From contig NZ_JACCAA010000001.1 of the NCBI RefSeq assembly GCF_013408415.1, positions 2,170,001 to 2,234,000 of the forward strand: a DNA stretch of 64,000 nt, given 5' to 3'. A program made the translations under genes and the position numbers. The notes under the pieces were generated by a model, which was given only the letters and a program-made list of their open reading frames with translations, was not told the DNA's origin and did no database searches. Position 1 is the first letter of the stretch; each line of letters opens with the position of its first letter. Source of the DNA: Nocardioides daedukensis. Lineage in GTDB: Bacteria; Actinomycetota; Actinomycetes; Propionibacteriales; Nocardioidaceae. This document shows positions 33,208-42,276 of this stretch, in pieces.

Positions 33208-34134
33208 TCAGCGACCCACCGAGTGGACCTGGACCAGGGTGCCGTCGGCGCCGATGTCGAACAGACCCCGCACCTGCGCGCTGCCCTTGTACCTGGCGGT
33301 GACCCGGGGCTGCTCCCAGCACGACTTGATGAAGTTCGCCATCGTCGCGGTCTCGAAGGTGCCGCGCACCGTGCCGTGGCCCTTGCCCCGCATCACGTAG
33401 TGGGTTGATCCAGCGATGTTCAGGACGCTGTGGTGATCGCTCCAGAACTGTGATCCGTGGTCCGCACGTACGACGGTGGTGTCCGCGTCACCGACCACGA
33501 CCAGGACCTTGCGGCCCTGCCATAGCTGGGGGTCCTGTCGCGCCGGGTCGAGCGCCTGGGTCGCCGCCATGAAGCCGTCCCGGTCCAGGCCGGAGCGGAA
33601 GGTGCTGTGCAGCGAGAACTTCCCGCTGTCGAAGCAGTTGATCAGCGAATAGATCGCGGCGTTGTCGATGTGGCCGTCCAGCTTGGGAGCGACCAGGTCG
33701 TCGCGGGTGGCGAAATATTTGCCGTTCACGCCGCCCATCGACCTCGACAGCGTGATCCAGGAACGGACCGCAAAGCGCTCCTCGGCGATCTCGGCGGCCG
33801 CCCGATAGGCGTCGCGGGACCATTCGCGGCCCCAGTTGCGCGTTCCCGTCTCGTCGCCGACGTCGGAGAAGCCGTTGCCGCGGCACTCGACGAGGATCCC
33901 GCCCGCGTCGATGACCGCATCGCGGGTCAGCCGCCACTTCGACTTCACCCCGATGTCGAGATGGTTCGATCCCGCGCCGTGGAAGAAGAGCAGCCCCCGG
34001 GTCGAGTCACCGCTGGCGAGGGTGGCCGGTTGGGTGATCACGGCCTCGTCGTTGCCGAACGGCGTACGGGTGACCATGTAGGGCCGCCCGGTCGCGGTCG
34101 TTCCGGTCGCTTCGAGCAGGACTCGACGCGCCAC
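33208..34134 (-). CDS. alpha/beta hydrolase-like protein
   Basis: A 308-residue protein with an alpha/beta-hydrolase layout: LLFFHGAGSN (oxyanion strand), the nucleophile elbow TLSRSMGGVNG with Ser in S-x-S-M-G, Asp in VVGDADTTVV and His in GKGHGTVRG, giving a plausible Ser-Asp-His triad. The first Gly of the usual GxSxG is replaced by Ser. There is no signal peptide. It begins at GTG with GGGAGG 6 bases upstream, 1 base after the preceding stop, and is sandwiched between two related small genes. The substrate is unknown; peptidase or esterase are both possible. Confidence 0.72.
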   Translation of the reverse strand: MARRVLLEATGTTATGRPYMVTRTPFGNDEAVITQPATLASGDSTRGLLFFHGAGSNHLDIGVKSKWRLTRDAVIDAGGILVECRGNGFSDVGDETGTRNWGREWSRDAYRAAAEIAEERFAVRSWITLSRSMGGVNGKYFATRDDLVAPKLDGHIDNAAIYSLINCFDSGKFSLHSTFRSGLDRDGFMAATQALDPARQDPQLWQGRKVLVVVGDADTTVVRADHGSQFWSDHHSVLNIAGSTHYVMRGKGHGTVRGTFETATMANFIKSCWEQPRVTARYKGSAQVRGLFDIGADGTLVQVHSVGR

Positions 34135-34135
34135 C

Positions 34136-34516
34136 TCAGGCCTCCCACATGAAGACGTCTCCGGAGCGACGGTTCTTCGGGACGACGCTGCCGACCCAGA
34201 TCACCGATCCCGCCCATGCCGGGCGGGCAGTGGTGGACTTGTTGCCGTGGCGAACCACCCTGGCCGCCTTGTTGGTGCGTGCGTGCAGGACGTTCACCCG
34301 CGTGGTGACGACATTGACGCGACTGTCGATCATCCGCACGAGCGTCTTGCGCGAGCTCGACCGAGCGTTGCGGAGCAGGGCCAGCACGCCCGAATCGGAC
34401 GCGGCCGGTGCGGCTGAGGCCGGATTGGCCTGACTGACCACGGCCACCCCCGCGGCCGCGGATGCTCCGGCTGCCACCCTCCAGAGCAGGCGGCGGCTGT
34501 GCATGGACTCACTCAT
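34136..34516 (-). CDS. secreted small protein with VIWxGSVxPxN C-terminal motif (paralogue B)
   Basis: A 126-residue protein whose first about 35 residues form an export signal with twin arginines (HSRRLLWRVAAGASAAAGVAVV, then ANPASAAPA), possibly Tat. The remainder is basic and helical (VRMIDSRVNVVTTRVNVLHART) and ends in VRHGNKSTTARPAWAGS, then VIWVGSVVPKNRRSGDVFMWEA, nearly the same ending as the gene at 32919. The shared VRHG...RPxWxG(S/T)VIWxGSVxPxN pattern shows common descent. It is the first gene of a tightly spaced three-gene unit. Confidence 0.68.
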   Translation of the reverse strand: MSESMHSRRLLWRVAAGASAAAGVAVVSQANPASAAPAASDSGVLALLRNARSSSRKTLVRMIDSRVNVVTTRVNVLHARTNKAARVVRHGNKSTTARPAWAGSVIWVGSVVPKNRRSGDVFMWEA

Positions 34517-34679
34517 GATGTTGTTGTTCCCCCAGAAACGGCCGGCTCGATATCGCCGACCTCATAAACTTGCATGATCCTAAGACCCCGTCGTCATGCT
34601 CTTCGCCAGAATGGAGGGTTCGGGACGAAGATGACCCGAATGGACCATGGCAATGTGGCCGAGGGGTCAGTGGCCGGGG

Positions 34680-35936
34680 TCAGTGGCCGGGTCGCACCGC
34701 GAGCAGCCGTTCCGCCTTCCAACGCGACTCGGCATACTCCTCGGCCACCTCGGAAGCCACCGTGATCGCGCCGCCGGTGCCGATCCGCCAGCCGCCCTTG
34801 CGTGACCCGGCGAGGCTGCGGATCACCACGCCCAGGTCGGCACGCCCGTCGCCGGAGATCCACCCGAAGGCACCCGAGTAGGCACCCCGCGCGGTCTGTT
34901 CGACCTCTTCGATGATCTGCATCGTGCGCAGCTTCGGCGCACCAGTCATCGAGCCGGCCGGGAAGAGTGCACGCAACGCGCCGACCGTGCTGATCTCGTC
35001 GCGGAGCTGACCGCGAACGCTGGAGACCAGCTGGTGCACGCTCTGGTAGGACTCGACGTCCATCAGCACGGGCACCTCGACCGTGCCGGGCTCGCAGACC
35101 ATGGCCAGGTCGTTGCGGAGCAGGTCGACGATCATCAGGTTCTCTGCGCGGAACTTCGGGTCGCTGGACAGGTGGCGGCGGTTCGCCTCGTCCTGCGCCG
35201 GCGTCTCACCGCGCGGCGTGGTGCCCTTGATCGGCTTGGTCTCGATCGTGCGATTCCGGTCGATGGTGGCATAGCGCTCGGGCGATGAGCTGAGCAGCCA
35301 GGTCCCGCGGTGCTGGAGGAATCCGGCGTACGGCGCGGGGTTGATCGCCCTGAGCCGCAGATAGGCCCTCACCGGATCGAGGTCGTGCGCCAACCCCAGG
35401 CGATAGGTCAGGTTCACCTCATAGGAGTTGCCCGCGTGCAGGTGCTCCTGGACCCGGGCGAACGCGGCCGCATAGTCGTCGGGGACCGCCTCGTCACCCG
35501 CGGTCGGCGGCGCAGGGCTGTCCGGGGCGCGGGTCGGTGACGGCTCGGGGTGGATGAAGGTCTCGACGTTCTGGGTGCGCATCCACACCGCTGTCGGCAT
35601 CGGGTCGTCGGGGTCGACCCGGGCCGGCAGGTCACCGCGGCTGGCATAGCCGAAGTAGCCGACCCAGTGCACCGACTCGTCGTCGCCGGCCATCTCGGCC
35701 TCGAGCACCTCGAAGATGTCGCTCCCGGCGACCTCGCTGGCGCCGTCCCGGTGTCGGGTCACCGTGCGCGAGGTGGCGTCGTGGACCAGTGACGTGTCGT
35801 TGTCATCGAGCCAGCCGAGGATCGAGCGACGCCCCGACCACGGACGGGCGCCGCCGCCGTCGAGCCAGAAGCAGCGCTCGTGCTCGGCCGCGATCTGCTC
35901 GAAGCGGGCCACCGGGTCAGTCATTGGGTCAGTCAT
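34680..35936 (-). CDS. pabB: aminodeoxychorismate synthase component I
   Basis: A 418-residue chorismate-binding enzyme. The catalytic core has ETKPIKGTTPRGETPAQD (Lys in PIKGT, the hallmark of PabB rather than TrpE), ENLMIVDLLRNDLAMVC, FPAGSMTGAPKLRTMQIIEE and YSGAFGWISGDGRADLGVVIRSL. With PabA it makes 4-amino-4-deoxychorismate for folate. The first 30 residues contain a repeated MTDP. It overlaps pabA by 8 bp. A 13-bp tandem duplication (34665-34690) spans the stop codon. Confidence 0.9.
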   Translation of the reverse strand: MTDPMTDPVARFEQIAAEHERCFWLDGGGARPWSGRRSILGWLDDNDTSLVHDATSRTVTRHRDGASEVAGSDIFEVLEAEMAGDDESVHWVGYFGYASRGDLPARVDPDDPMPTAVWMRTQNVETFIHPEPSPTRAPDSPAPPTAGDEAVPDDYAAAFARVQEHLHAGNSYEVNLTYRLGLAHDLDPVRAYLRLRAINPAPYAGFLQHRGTWLLSSSPERYATIDRNRTIETKPIKGTTPRGETPAQDEANRRHLSSDPKFRAENLMIVDLLRNDLAMVCEPGTVEVPVLMDVESYQSVHQLVSSVRGQLRDEISTVGALRALFPAGSMTGAPKLRTMQIIEEVEQTARGAYSGAFGWISGDGRADLGVVIRSLAGSRKGGWRIGTGGAITVASEVAEEYAESRWKAERLLAVRPGH

Positions 35937-36519
35937 CGGGACGCTCCAGGAAATTCTCGACCAGGCGCTGACCGTGCTGGGACAGGATCGACTCGGGGTG
36001 GAACTGGACGCCGTGCAGCGGCAGTGTCCGGTGCCGCACGCCCATCACGACTTCACCACCCGAGCCCGCGCACACCGCTGTCACCCTGAGGTCGCCGGGC
36101 ACCTCGAGCGCCGCGAGCGAGTGGTACCGCACCGCCTGCAGCGGACTGGCGAGCCCCGCGAACACCGAGGACCCGTCGTGCTCGACAGTCGCGACCTCAC
36201 CGTGCGCGGGTGCGATCCGGTCGACCACCCCGCCATACGCCGTGACCAGGCCCTGCATGCCCAGGCACACCCCGAGGACCGGCGTGGTGCCGGCCAGCAG
36301 GACCTCGTTGCCGACGGCGAAGTCGCCCGGGTTCGCCGGATGGCCCGGCCCCGGGGAGAGGACGATCCGCTCGAAGTCGAGGAGGTACGTCGCCTCCACC
36401 TCGTCGTGCTGGACCACCACCGGCAGCTCGCTAGTCACCGCGGCCACCAGGTGCACCAGGTTCCAGACGTAGGAGTCGTGGTGATCGACCACGACGACCC
36501 TGCCCGGGGTGGGCGCCAT
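35929..36519 (-). CDS. pabA: aminodeoxychorismate/anthranilate synthase glutamine amidotransferase
   Basis: A 196-residue class I glutamine amidotransferase with DHHDSYVWNLVHL at the start, LSPGPGHP oxyanion loop, nucleophile Cys in GVCLGMQG (near residue 82) and His/Glu in GVQFHPES. It supplies ammonia to a chorismate-aminating partner. It overlaps pabB by 8 bp, so PabA is the natural partner of PabB; whether it also serves an anthranilate synthase cannot be told. Its start overlaps the stop of the upstream PhzE-like gene (TGATG). Confidence 0.9.
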   Translation of the reverse strand: MAPTPGRVVVVDHHDSYVWNLVHLVAAVTSELPVVVQHDEVEATYLLDFERIVLSPGPGHPANPGDFAVGNEVLLAGTTPVLGVCLGMQGLVTAYGGVVDRIAPAHGEVATVEHDGSSVFAGLASPLQAVRYHSLAALEVPGDLRVTAVCAGSGGEVVMGVRHRTLPLHGVQFHPESILSQHGQRLVENFLERPDD

Positions 36520-38432
36520 CAGACCAGCAGGTCCCGGACGAGCCCGTGGATCAGGTCATAGCCGTTCTCGGTGAGGATCGACTCGGCGTGGAACTGGATG
36601 CCGCGGAACGTCTCCCCGGCGACCAGGTGCACGTCACCGCTGGCCCGGTCCGTCTCGACCAGCACCCCGTCCGGCAGCACGGTGTCACGGGTGACCCGGC
36701 CGACGAAGGTGTTGTAGAACCCGACCCGTTCGGTGCGCCCGTCGATCTCGACCGGGGACTGGGTGCCCTGGAAGACGATGTCCTTGTAGGCAAGGGGGAT
36801 CCCCAGCCGCTGGCACAGCGTCTGGTGGCCCAGGCAGACCGCGAGGAACGGCTGGCGCGCCTCGAGCAGGCCGTCGACCGCGGCGCGGAAGGTGGCGATC
36901 TTCGGGTGGTCGCCGTCGCGCGGGTCGCCGGGCCCGGGACCGACGATGACCAGGTCGTGCCCGGCCAGCGCCTCGGGCGAGTAGTCCTCGTGGCGGACCA
37001 CGCTCGAGCTCATCCCGATCACCCGCAGCACGTGCTGGAGCATGTTCACGAAGTCGTCCTCACCGTCGAGGATGACTGCGCTCATTCCCTTCAGCCGCGG
37101 ATCGGGCTCCGCCCCGCCCTGGTCGGTCAGCCAGAACTTGCTGAGCCGTTGGTTGCGGGCGTTGAGCGCGATCAGCACGTCCTCGTCACGGGTGAGCTCG
37201 CCGATGCTGCCGGGCGGTGCCGCAGCCGGCGGGACCAGGCCGAAGGCGGACAAGATGCCGCCGGCCTTCGCGTGGGTCTCGCGGACCTCGGTGGCCGGGT
37301 CGGAGTCGCGGACCAGGGTCGCCCCGGCCACGACCTTGAGGTCTCCGGCGACGCTGACGTCGGCGCTGCGGATGACGATCGGGCTGTCCAGGGTGGGCTG
37401 GCCGTCGCCGTCGCGACCGAAGAGGGCGAGCGCGGCGCCGTAGTAGCCGCGCCCCTCGGGCTCGTACTCCGCGATCAGCCGGCAGGCGTTCTCGACCGGC
37501 GAGCCGGTCAAAGTGGCGGCGTACATCGTGTCCCGGAGGACCTCCCGGACGTCGCGGTTGGTGCGCCCGGCGAGGAGATATTCGGTGTGCACCAGGTGGG
37601 TCATCGGCTTGAGGAACGGCCCCAGCACCTGGCCGCCCTCGGTGCAGATGTCGCACATCATCTTCAACTCTTCGTCGACGACCATGAAGAGCTCATAGAT
37701 CTCCTTCTCGTCCTTGAGGAAGTCGAGGAGCTGAGCCTTGGTCTGCTCCGGCGCTTGGGCCACCTTGGGCAGGTGATAGGTGCCGGAGATCGGGTTCATC
37801 CGGACGTCGCCGCCGGCCACCGACACGTGCCGCTCGGGGCTCGCCCCGACCAGGTAGCGCTCACCGGTCCAGAACGCGTAGGTCCAGTAGGCACCTCGTT
37901 CGCGCTCGAGCAGGCGGCCCAGCACGGTGAGCACCTCGTCGGCGCCCCAGCTGGCCAGGGTGGCGCGATAGTTGCGACCGACCACGATGTTGGCGCCCTC
38001 GCCGTTGCCGATCTCCTCGGCGATCACCTTCTCGACGACCTTGACGTAGTCGTCGTCGCTGACCTCGAAGCCACCACGGTCGGTGAACTCGATCGGTACG
38101 GCGGGGAGCGCTGCGACCAGGTCCGCGACCGGGACGTGGTGCTCGACGTCGATGTCCACCACGACCAGTGGCGTACCGTCGTCGATCGCGTCGAAGCCAC
38201 GCTCGGCGACCTGACGGAAGGGCACCGCGACCAGCCGGTCGAACTGTCGCCCCTCGGGCGGTACGCCGTCCTCCAGCGGGATGTCGAGCAGGTGTGCGAC
38301 CTCGCCGCGACGCCCGCCGATCAAGGAGACCGTCGGTGAGTCCTTCTGCCGGACGACCGCCCAGGCCTCAAGGCTCCGCAACTCCTCGAGGAGGGCCCGG
38401 ACCGGGCTGGCGGAGGCAGGGGCGTTCGTCAT
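36519..38432 (-). CDS. fused anthranilate/ADIC synthase (TrpE-TrpG or PhzE-like)
   Basis: The 637-residue protein joins a chorismate-binding domain (about 1-430) to a glutamine amidotransferase (about 440-637). The first has MNPISGTYHLPK, LKMMCDICTEGGQVLGP, TMYAATLTGSPVENACRLIAEYE and GRGYYGAALALFG. The second has VGPGPGDPRDGD, CLGHQ and FHAES. The ATLTGSPVENA segment and overall layout resemble PhzE, which makes 2-amino-2-deoxyisochorismate; in many actinobacteria such fusions are annotated as anthranilate synthase. No phenazine genes are adjacent. It leads the three-gene unit with pabA and pabB. Confidence 0.82.
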   Translation of the reverse strand: MTNAPASASPVRALLEELRSLEAWAVVRQKDSPTVSLIGGRRGEVAHLLDIPLEDGVPPEGRQFDRLVAVPFRQVAERGFDAIDDGTPLVVVDIDVEHHVPVADLVAALPAVPIEFTDRGGFEVSDDDYVKVVEKVIAEEIGNGEGANIVVGRNYRATLASWGADEVLTVLGRLLERERGAYWTYAFWTGERYLVGASPERHVSVAGGDVRMNPISGTYHLPKVAQAPEQTKAQLLDFLKDEKEIYELFMVVDEELKMMCDICTEGGQVLGPFLKPMTHLVHTEYLLAGRTNRDVREVLRDTMYAATLTGSPVENACRLIAEYEPEGRGYYGAALALFGRDGDGQPTLDSPIVIRSADVSVAGDLKVVAGATLVRDSDPATEVRETHAKAGGILSAFGLVPPAAAPPGSIGELTRDEDVLIALNARNQRLSKFWLTDQGGAEPDPRLKGMSAVILDGEDDFVNMLQHVLRVIGMSSSVVRHEDYSPEALAGHDLVIVGPGPGDPRDGDHPKIATFRAAVDGLLEARQPFLAVCLGHQTLCQRLGIPLAYKDIVFQGTQSPVEIDGRTERVGFYNTFVGRVTRDTVLPDGVLVETDRASGDVHLVAGETFRGIQFHAESILTENGYDLIHGLVRDLLV

Positions 38433-38467
38433 GGCGGCAGCCTATCCGCGCCGCGCCCCCGCCGACC

Positions 38468-38630
38468 CGGCAGTTGTTGACGCTGAGATGTCGCGACCCG
38501 GCACTTGTTGACGCGGGGATCTCGCGACCCGCCAGTTGTTGACGCAAAACACGCCGAGCCGGCAGTTGTTGACTAACAGATGTTCGTCAACAAGTGCCGG
38601 CTCGGCGTGGTCAGGAGTCAACAAGTGCCG
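38468..38630. repeat. array of six GGCAGTTGTTGAC units in converging orientation
   Basis: Four forward units start at 38468, 38499, 38530 and 38560 (CGGCAGTTGTTGAC, CGGCACTTGTTGAC, CGCCAGTTGTTGAC, CGGCAGTTGTTGAC) with 30-31 bp spacing. Two inverted units (GTCAACAAGTGCCG) start at 38586 and 38617, 31 bp apart. Most forward units are preceded by GACC. It fills the 211-bp gap between the PhzE-like gene start and the pntB stop. The same motif occurs inside the E2 gene, and the architecture parallels the array at 17.5 kb. Confidence 0.82.
38550..38609. terminator. long stem-loop at the end of pntB
   Basis: Bases 38550-38573 pair with 38586-38609 over 24 bp with a single mismatch, around a 12-base loop. 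The stem contains one forward and one inverted repeat unit. It lies about 35 bases past the minus-strand pntB stop codon and could end or process that transcript, though no U-run follows. Confidence 0.55.
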
Positions 38631-38643
38631 ACTCGAGGTTTGA

Positions 38644-40065
38644 TCAGAGTGCGCGGAGAATGTCCTCCACGCGGTCCTTGGCGTCACCGAAGAGCATCGC
38701 CGAGTTCTCGCGGAAGAACAGCGGGTTCTGCACACCGGCATAACCCGAGGCCATCGACCGCTTGAAGACGACCACGTTCTTGGCCTCCCAGACGGTGAGC
38801 ACCGGCATGCCGGCGATCGGGCTGGTCGGGTCCTCCGAGGCGGCCGGGTTCACGGTGTCGTTCGCGCCGATCACCAGGACCACGTCGGTCTCCGCGAAGT
38901 CGTCGTTGATCTCGTCCATCTCGAGCACGACGTCGTAGGGGACCTTCGCCTCGGCCAGGAGCACGTTCATGTGACCGGGCAGGCGACCGGCGACGGGGTG
39001 GATGCCGAAGCGGACGTCGACGCCCTTGTCGCGAAGCTTGCTGGTCAGCTGGGCCACGCCGTACTGCGCCTGGGCGACGGCCATGCCGTAGCCCGGGGTG
39101 ATGATGACCGACTTGGCGTCGCCCAGCATCTCGGCAACGGCCTCCGCGTTGGTCTCGCGGTGCTCGCCGTAGTCCTTGTCCGCGGACGGACCGGCCTCGA
39201 TGCCGAAGCCACCGGCGATGACGGAGATGAACGAGCGGTTCATCGCCTTGCACATCACGTAGGACAGGAAGGCACCCGAGGAGCCGACCAGGGCGCCGGT
39301 GATGATCAGCAGCGGGTTGTTGAGCAGGAAGCCCGATGCCGCAGCGGCCCAGCCGGAGTAGGAGTTGAGCATCGACACGACGACCGGCATGTCGCCGCCG
39401 CCGATCGAGGCGACCAGGTGCCAACCGAGCGCGAGCGCAAGGATCGTGACCAGGATCAGCAGCCACAGTTGCGGGTCGATGACGAACCAGACGGTCAGCG
39501 CCACGAAGAGCACGAGCGCACCGAGGTTGATGAAGTTCTTGCCCGGCAGCACCAGCGGCGCGGACTTCATCTTCGCCGAGAGCTTCAGGTAGGCCACGAT
39601 CGAACCGGTCAGGGTGACGCCACCGACGAAGACGCCGATAAAGACCTCGGCCGAGTGGATGCCGAGCATGTCCTGGAACTCGAGCAGCTGGACAGCCTCG
39701 CTGCCCGGACCCTCGTGCTCGGCGTGCAGGTAGGCGTTCCAGCCGACCAGCACGGCAGCGGCACCCACGAAGGAGTGCAGCAGCGCGATCAGCTCGGGCA
39801 TGCCGGTCATCTCGACGACCTTGGCCCGCTGGAGGCCGATCGCGGCGCCGACGACGATCGCAACGATCATCAGGCCGATGCCCAGGCCCGAGGGCTCCCG
39901 GTCGAAGGCCAGCGCGATCGTCGCGACCAGCGCAACCACCATGCCGGCGATGCCGAAGGAGTTGCCCAGGCCGGCGGACTCATGCTTGGAGAGGCCGGCC
40001 AGGGCGAGGATGAACAGGAGGCCTGCTACGAGGTAGGCCGCAAAGGATGCAGATTCGATATCCAT
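38644..40065 (-). CDS. pntB: NAD(P) transhydrogenase subunit beta
   Basis: A 473-residue protein: the first about 270 residues hold around nine membrane helices, and the C-terminal part is the NADP-binding domain III ([59 protein letters not shown], then [14 protein letters not shown] and [16 protein letters not shown]). It uses the proton gradient to make NADPH from NADH together with PntA. It lies 13 bp downstream of pntA in one operon and is followed by the repeat array. Confidence 0.94.
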   Translation of the reverse strand: MDIESASFAAYLVAGLLFILALAGLSKHESAGLGNSFGIAGMVVALVATIALAFDREPSGLGIGLMIVAIVVGAAIGLQRAKVVEMTGMPELIALLHSFVGAAAVLVGWNAYLHAEHEGPGSEAVQLLEFQDMLGIHSAEVFIGVFVGGVTLTGSIVAYLKLSAKMKSAPLVLPGKNFINLGALVLFVALTVWFVIDPQLWLLILVTILALALGWHLVASIGGGDMPVVVSMLNSYSGWAAAASGFLLNNPLLIITGALVGSSGAFLSYVMCKAMNRSFISVIAGGFGIEAGPSADKDYGEHRETNAEAVAEMLGDAKSVIITPGYGMAVAQAQYGVAQLTSKLRDKGVDVRFGIHPVAGRLPGHMNVLLAEAKVPYDVVLEMDEINDDFAETDVVLVIGANDTVNPAASEDPTSPIAGMPVLTVWEAKNVVVFKRSMASGYAGVQNPLFFRENSAMLFGDAKDRVEDILRAL

Positions 40066-40078
40066 GGGTCAGCTCGTT

Positions 40079-41608
40079 TCAGGATCGGGTGAACATGGCG
40101 AGCATGCGGCGAGTCACCGCGAAGCCACCAAAGATGTTGATGGAGGCCAGCAGGATCGCGGCGGCCGCGAGGATGGTGATCAGGGTGCCGTCGTGGCCGA
40201 TCTGCAGCAGTGCGCCGACCACGATGATTCCGGAGATCGCGTTGGTCACCGACATCAACGGGGTGTGCAGCGCGTGGTGCACACCGGTGATCACGTAGTA
40301 GCCGATGATGATCGACAGCGCGAAGATCACCAGCTGGCCCTGGAGCACGGCCGGCGAGGCAGCGACCAGCAGGACGAGCAGCAGGCCGGCACCCAGCACG
40401 GCGCCGAGCTTGGCCGTCGGGGTGAGCGGCTTGCGCTCCTTCTTGACGACCTCCTCCTTGGCCTCCACGGGCGCGGCTGCCGGAGCGGCCGAGACCTGGA
40501 CGGGCGGCGGCGGCCAGGTCGACTCACCGTCGCGCACGACGGTGATCGAGCGCTGTACGACGTCGTCGAAGTCGAGGACGAGCATGCCGTCCTTCTCCGG
40601 CGTCATCAGCTTGAGCAGGTTGACCAGGTTCGTGCCGTAGAGCTGCGAGGCCTGGGCAGGCAGGCGACCGGCGAGGTCGGTGTAGCCGATGATCGTGACG
40701 CCGTTGGCGGTCTCGACGACCTGGCCGGCGACCGATCCCTCGACGTTGCCGCCGGAGCCGGCAGCCATGTCCACGATGACGCTTCCGGCCTTCATCGAGG
40801 CAACCATCTCCGCGGTGAGCAGAGTCGGCGCGGGACGGCCCGGGATCAGCGCGGTGGTGATCACGATGTCGATGTCCGGCACGGTCTGCGCATAGAGCGC
40901 GGCCGCACGGGTGTTGTAGTCGTCCGACATCTCCTTGGCATAGCCGGTGGCGGAGACCTCGACGTCGGCCGACTCGACCGAGAGGTAGGACCCGCCCAGC
41001 GATGCGACCTGGTCGGCAACCTCGGGACGCGGGTCGGTGGCCTTGACCACGGCACCCATCGAACCGGCAGCACCGATCGCGGCAAGACCGGCGACACCGG
41101 CGCCTGCGACCAGGACCTGGGCCGGCGGAACCTTGCCCGCGGCGGTGACCTGGCCGGTGAAGAACCGGCCGAAGACGTGTGCGGCCTCGACCACGGCGCG
41201 GTAGCCCGCGATGTTGGCCATCGAGGAGAGCACGTCGAGGGACTGGGCGCGCGAGATGCGCGGCACGGCGTCCATCGACAGTGCCGTGATCGGGCGCGAG
41301 GTCAGATCGGCAACGACCGACTCGTCCAGGCGCGCGTTCAGGATGCCGATCAGCGTCGCGTTCTGGCGCAGCTGGTCGAGCTGTTGCGCGGCAGGCTGGT
41401 TGACGCCGAGGACGATGTCCGCGTCGAACGGATCGCCGATCGATGCTCCGGCCTCCACATAGGCCTCGTCAGCGAAACTCGACGCGTCACCCGCGCCGGT
41501 CTCGACGACCACCTCATAGCCGAGCTTGAGCAGTTGGACTACGGTGGCCGGGGTCGCAGCGACTCGGGTTTCCCCGGTCTGTGCCTCCCGCAGGACGCCG
41601 ATGATCAT
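40079..41608 (-). CDS. pntA: NAD(P) transhydrogenase subunit alpha (full-length)
   Basis: A 509-residue alpha subunit. The NAD-binding domain I ([52 protein letters not shown]) is followed by a linker rich in Ala/Pro/Lys and about four membrane helices. This is the two-subunit arrangement, not the split alpha1/alpha2 form seen in some actinobacteria and proteobacteria. I chose ATG 41608, which gives the conserved start; the open frame continues 16 codons upstream without homology. It opens the pntAB operon. Confidence 0.93.
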   Translation of the reverse strand: MIIGVLREAQTGETRVAATPATVVQLLKLGYEVVVETGAGDASSFADEAYVEAGASIGDPFDADIVLGVNQPAAQQLDQLRQNATLIGILNARLDESVVADLTSRPITALSMDAVPRISRAQSLDVLSSMANIAGYRAVVEAAHVFGRFFTGQVTAAGKVPPAQVLVAGAGVAGLAAIGAAGSMGAVVKATDPRPEVADQVASLGGSYLSVESADVEVSATGYAKEMSDDYNTRAAALYAQTVPDIDIVITTALIPGRPAPTLLTAEMVASMKAGSVIVDMAAGSGGNVEGSVAGQVVETANGVTIIGYTDLAGRLPAQASQLYGTNLVNLLKLMTPEKDGMLVLDFDDVVQRSITVVRDGESTWPPPPVQVSAAPAAAPVEAKEEVVKKERKPLTPTAKLGAVLGAGLLLVLLVAASPAVLQGQLVIFALSIIIGYYVITGVHHALHTPLMSVTNAISGIIVVGALLQIGHDGTLITILAAAAILLASINIFGGFAVTRRMLAMFTRS

Positions 41609-41719
41609 GTGATCACTCCGATTCAGTGCTGGTATCGGGTGCAATCTAGGCGCCAACTGCCCACTATCCGGGCATTCGTCCCATCATCCGGATGGTGAGC
41701 CGTGCCTCATGCCCAACCC

Positions 41720-42064
41720 TCAGGCCTGCTCGACCTTGCTCATGTCCAGCTCACGGACCGCCGTGATCAGCTGGTCCAGAGCGTCGGCGGGCAGCGCGCC
41801 GGCCTGGTTGAAGACCAACTTCCCGCCCTTGAAGGCCATCAGCGTGGGGATGGAGGAGACCTTTGCGGCGGCGGCGAGCTGCTGCTCCTCCTCGGTGTTG
41901 ATCGAGCCGAATACGATGTCGTCGTTCGCCTCTGCTGCGGCCTCATAGATCGGTGCGAACTGGCGGCACGGGCCACACCAGGAGGCCCAGAAGTCGACGA
42001 GCACGATGTCGTTCTCGGAGATCGTGGACTCAAAGTTCGCTGCACCAAGGTCGATGGAAGACAT
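41720..42064 (-). CDS. trxA: thioredoxin
   Basis: A 114-residue thioredoxin with the redox motif WCGPC (29-33), the FWASWCGPCRQFAPIYE helix and the cis-Pro in SSIPTLMAFKGG. All fold elements are present, and it starts at the ATG at 42064, which gives the normal N-terminus. It reduces protein disulfides, fed by NADPH-dependent thioredoxin reductase. It lies upstream of the transhydrogenase genes on the same strand, 111 bp apart; a link through NADPH supply is only suggestive. Confidence 0.93.
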   Translation of the reverse strand: MSSIDLGAANFESTISENDIVLVDFWASWCGPCRQFAPIYEAAAEANDDIVFGSINTEEEQQLAAAAKVSSIPTLMAFKGGKLVFNQAGALPADALDQLITAVRELDMSKVEQA

Positions 42065-42276
42065 GCATCGAGCGTACGTCGCGACCGGGCGAGCGCGGCT
42101 CAGAGCGCGATCCGGAGCCCCTGGGCCCACGCCCACGCCTCGTCGGTCAGCGTCCCGTGCTCAGCACACAACCTCAGCCAACGGGGTGTCGGCCAGGAAG
42201 TTGGTCGGGTTGTAGCCCGAGGACCCGGCGCGGCATGGTGGGCGATGTTCACGACCCCCAAGCATCGGAGGAATCG
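42065..42276. other. intergenic stretch between trxA and the FMN reductase; possible gene debris
   Basis: No convincing gene. On the minus strand two frames carry protein-like fragments: GYNPTNFLADTPLAEVVC (stop near 42164) and, in another frame, AEHGTLTDEAWAWAQGLRIAL (stop at 42100). They abut as if one short gene had been frameshifted. No start or ribosome site fits. The right end holds GGAGGA (42267-42272), the ribosome site of the FMN reductase. Confidence 0.3.

Noticed and set aside
36546-38339. Long open frame on the plus strand opposite the PhzE-like gene
   Set aside because: It is a shadow of a GC-rich gene: its product is repetitive Gly/Asp/Val/Arg-rich with no recognisable domain. 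The minus-strand gene has clear motifs.
38468-38630. CRISPR array or integron-like attC sites
   Set aside because: Short units, inverted halves, no cas or integrase genes, and no gene cassettes.
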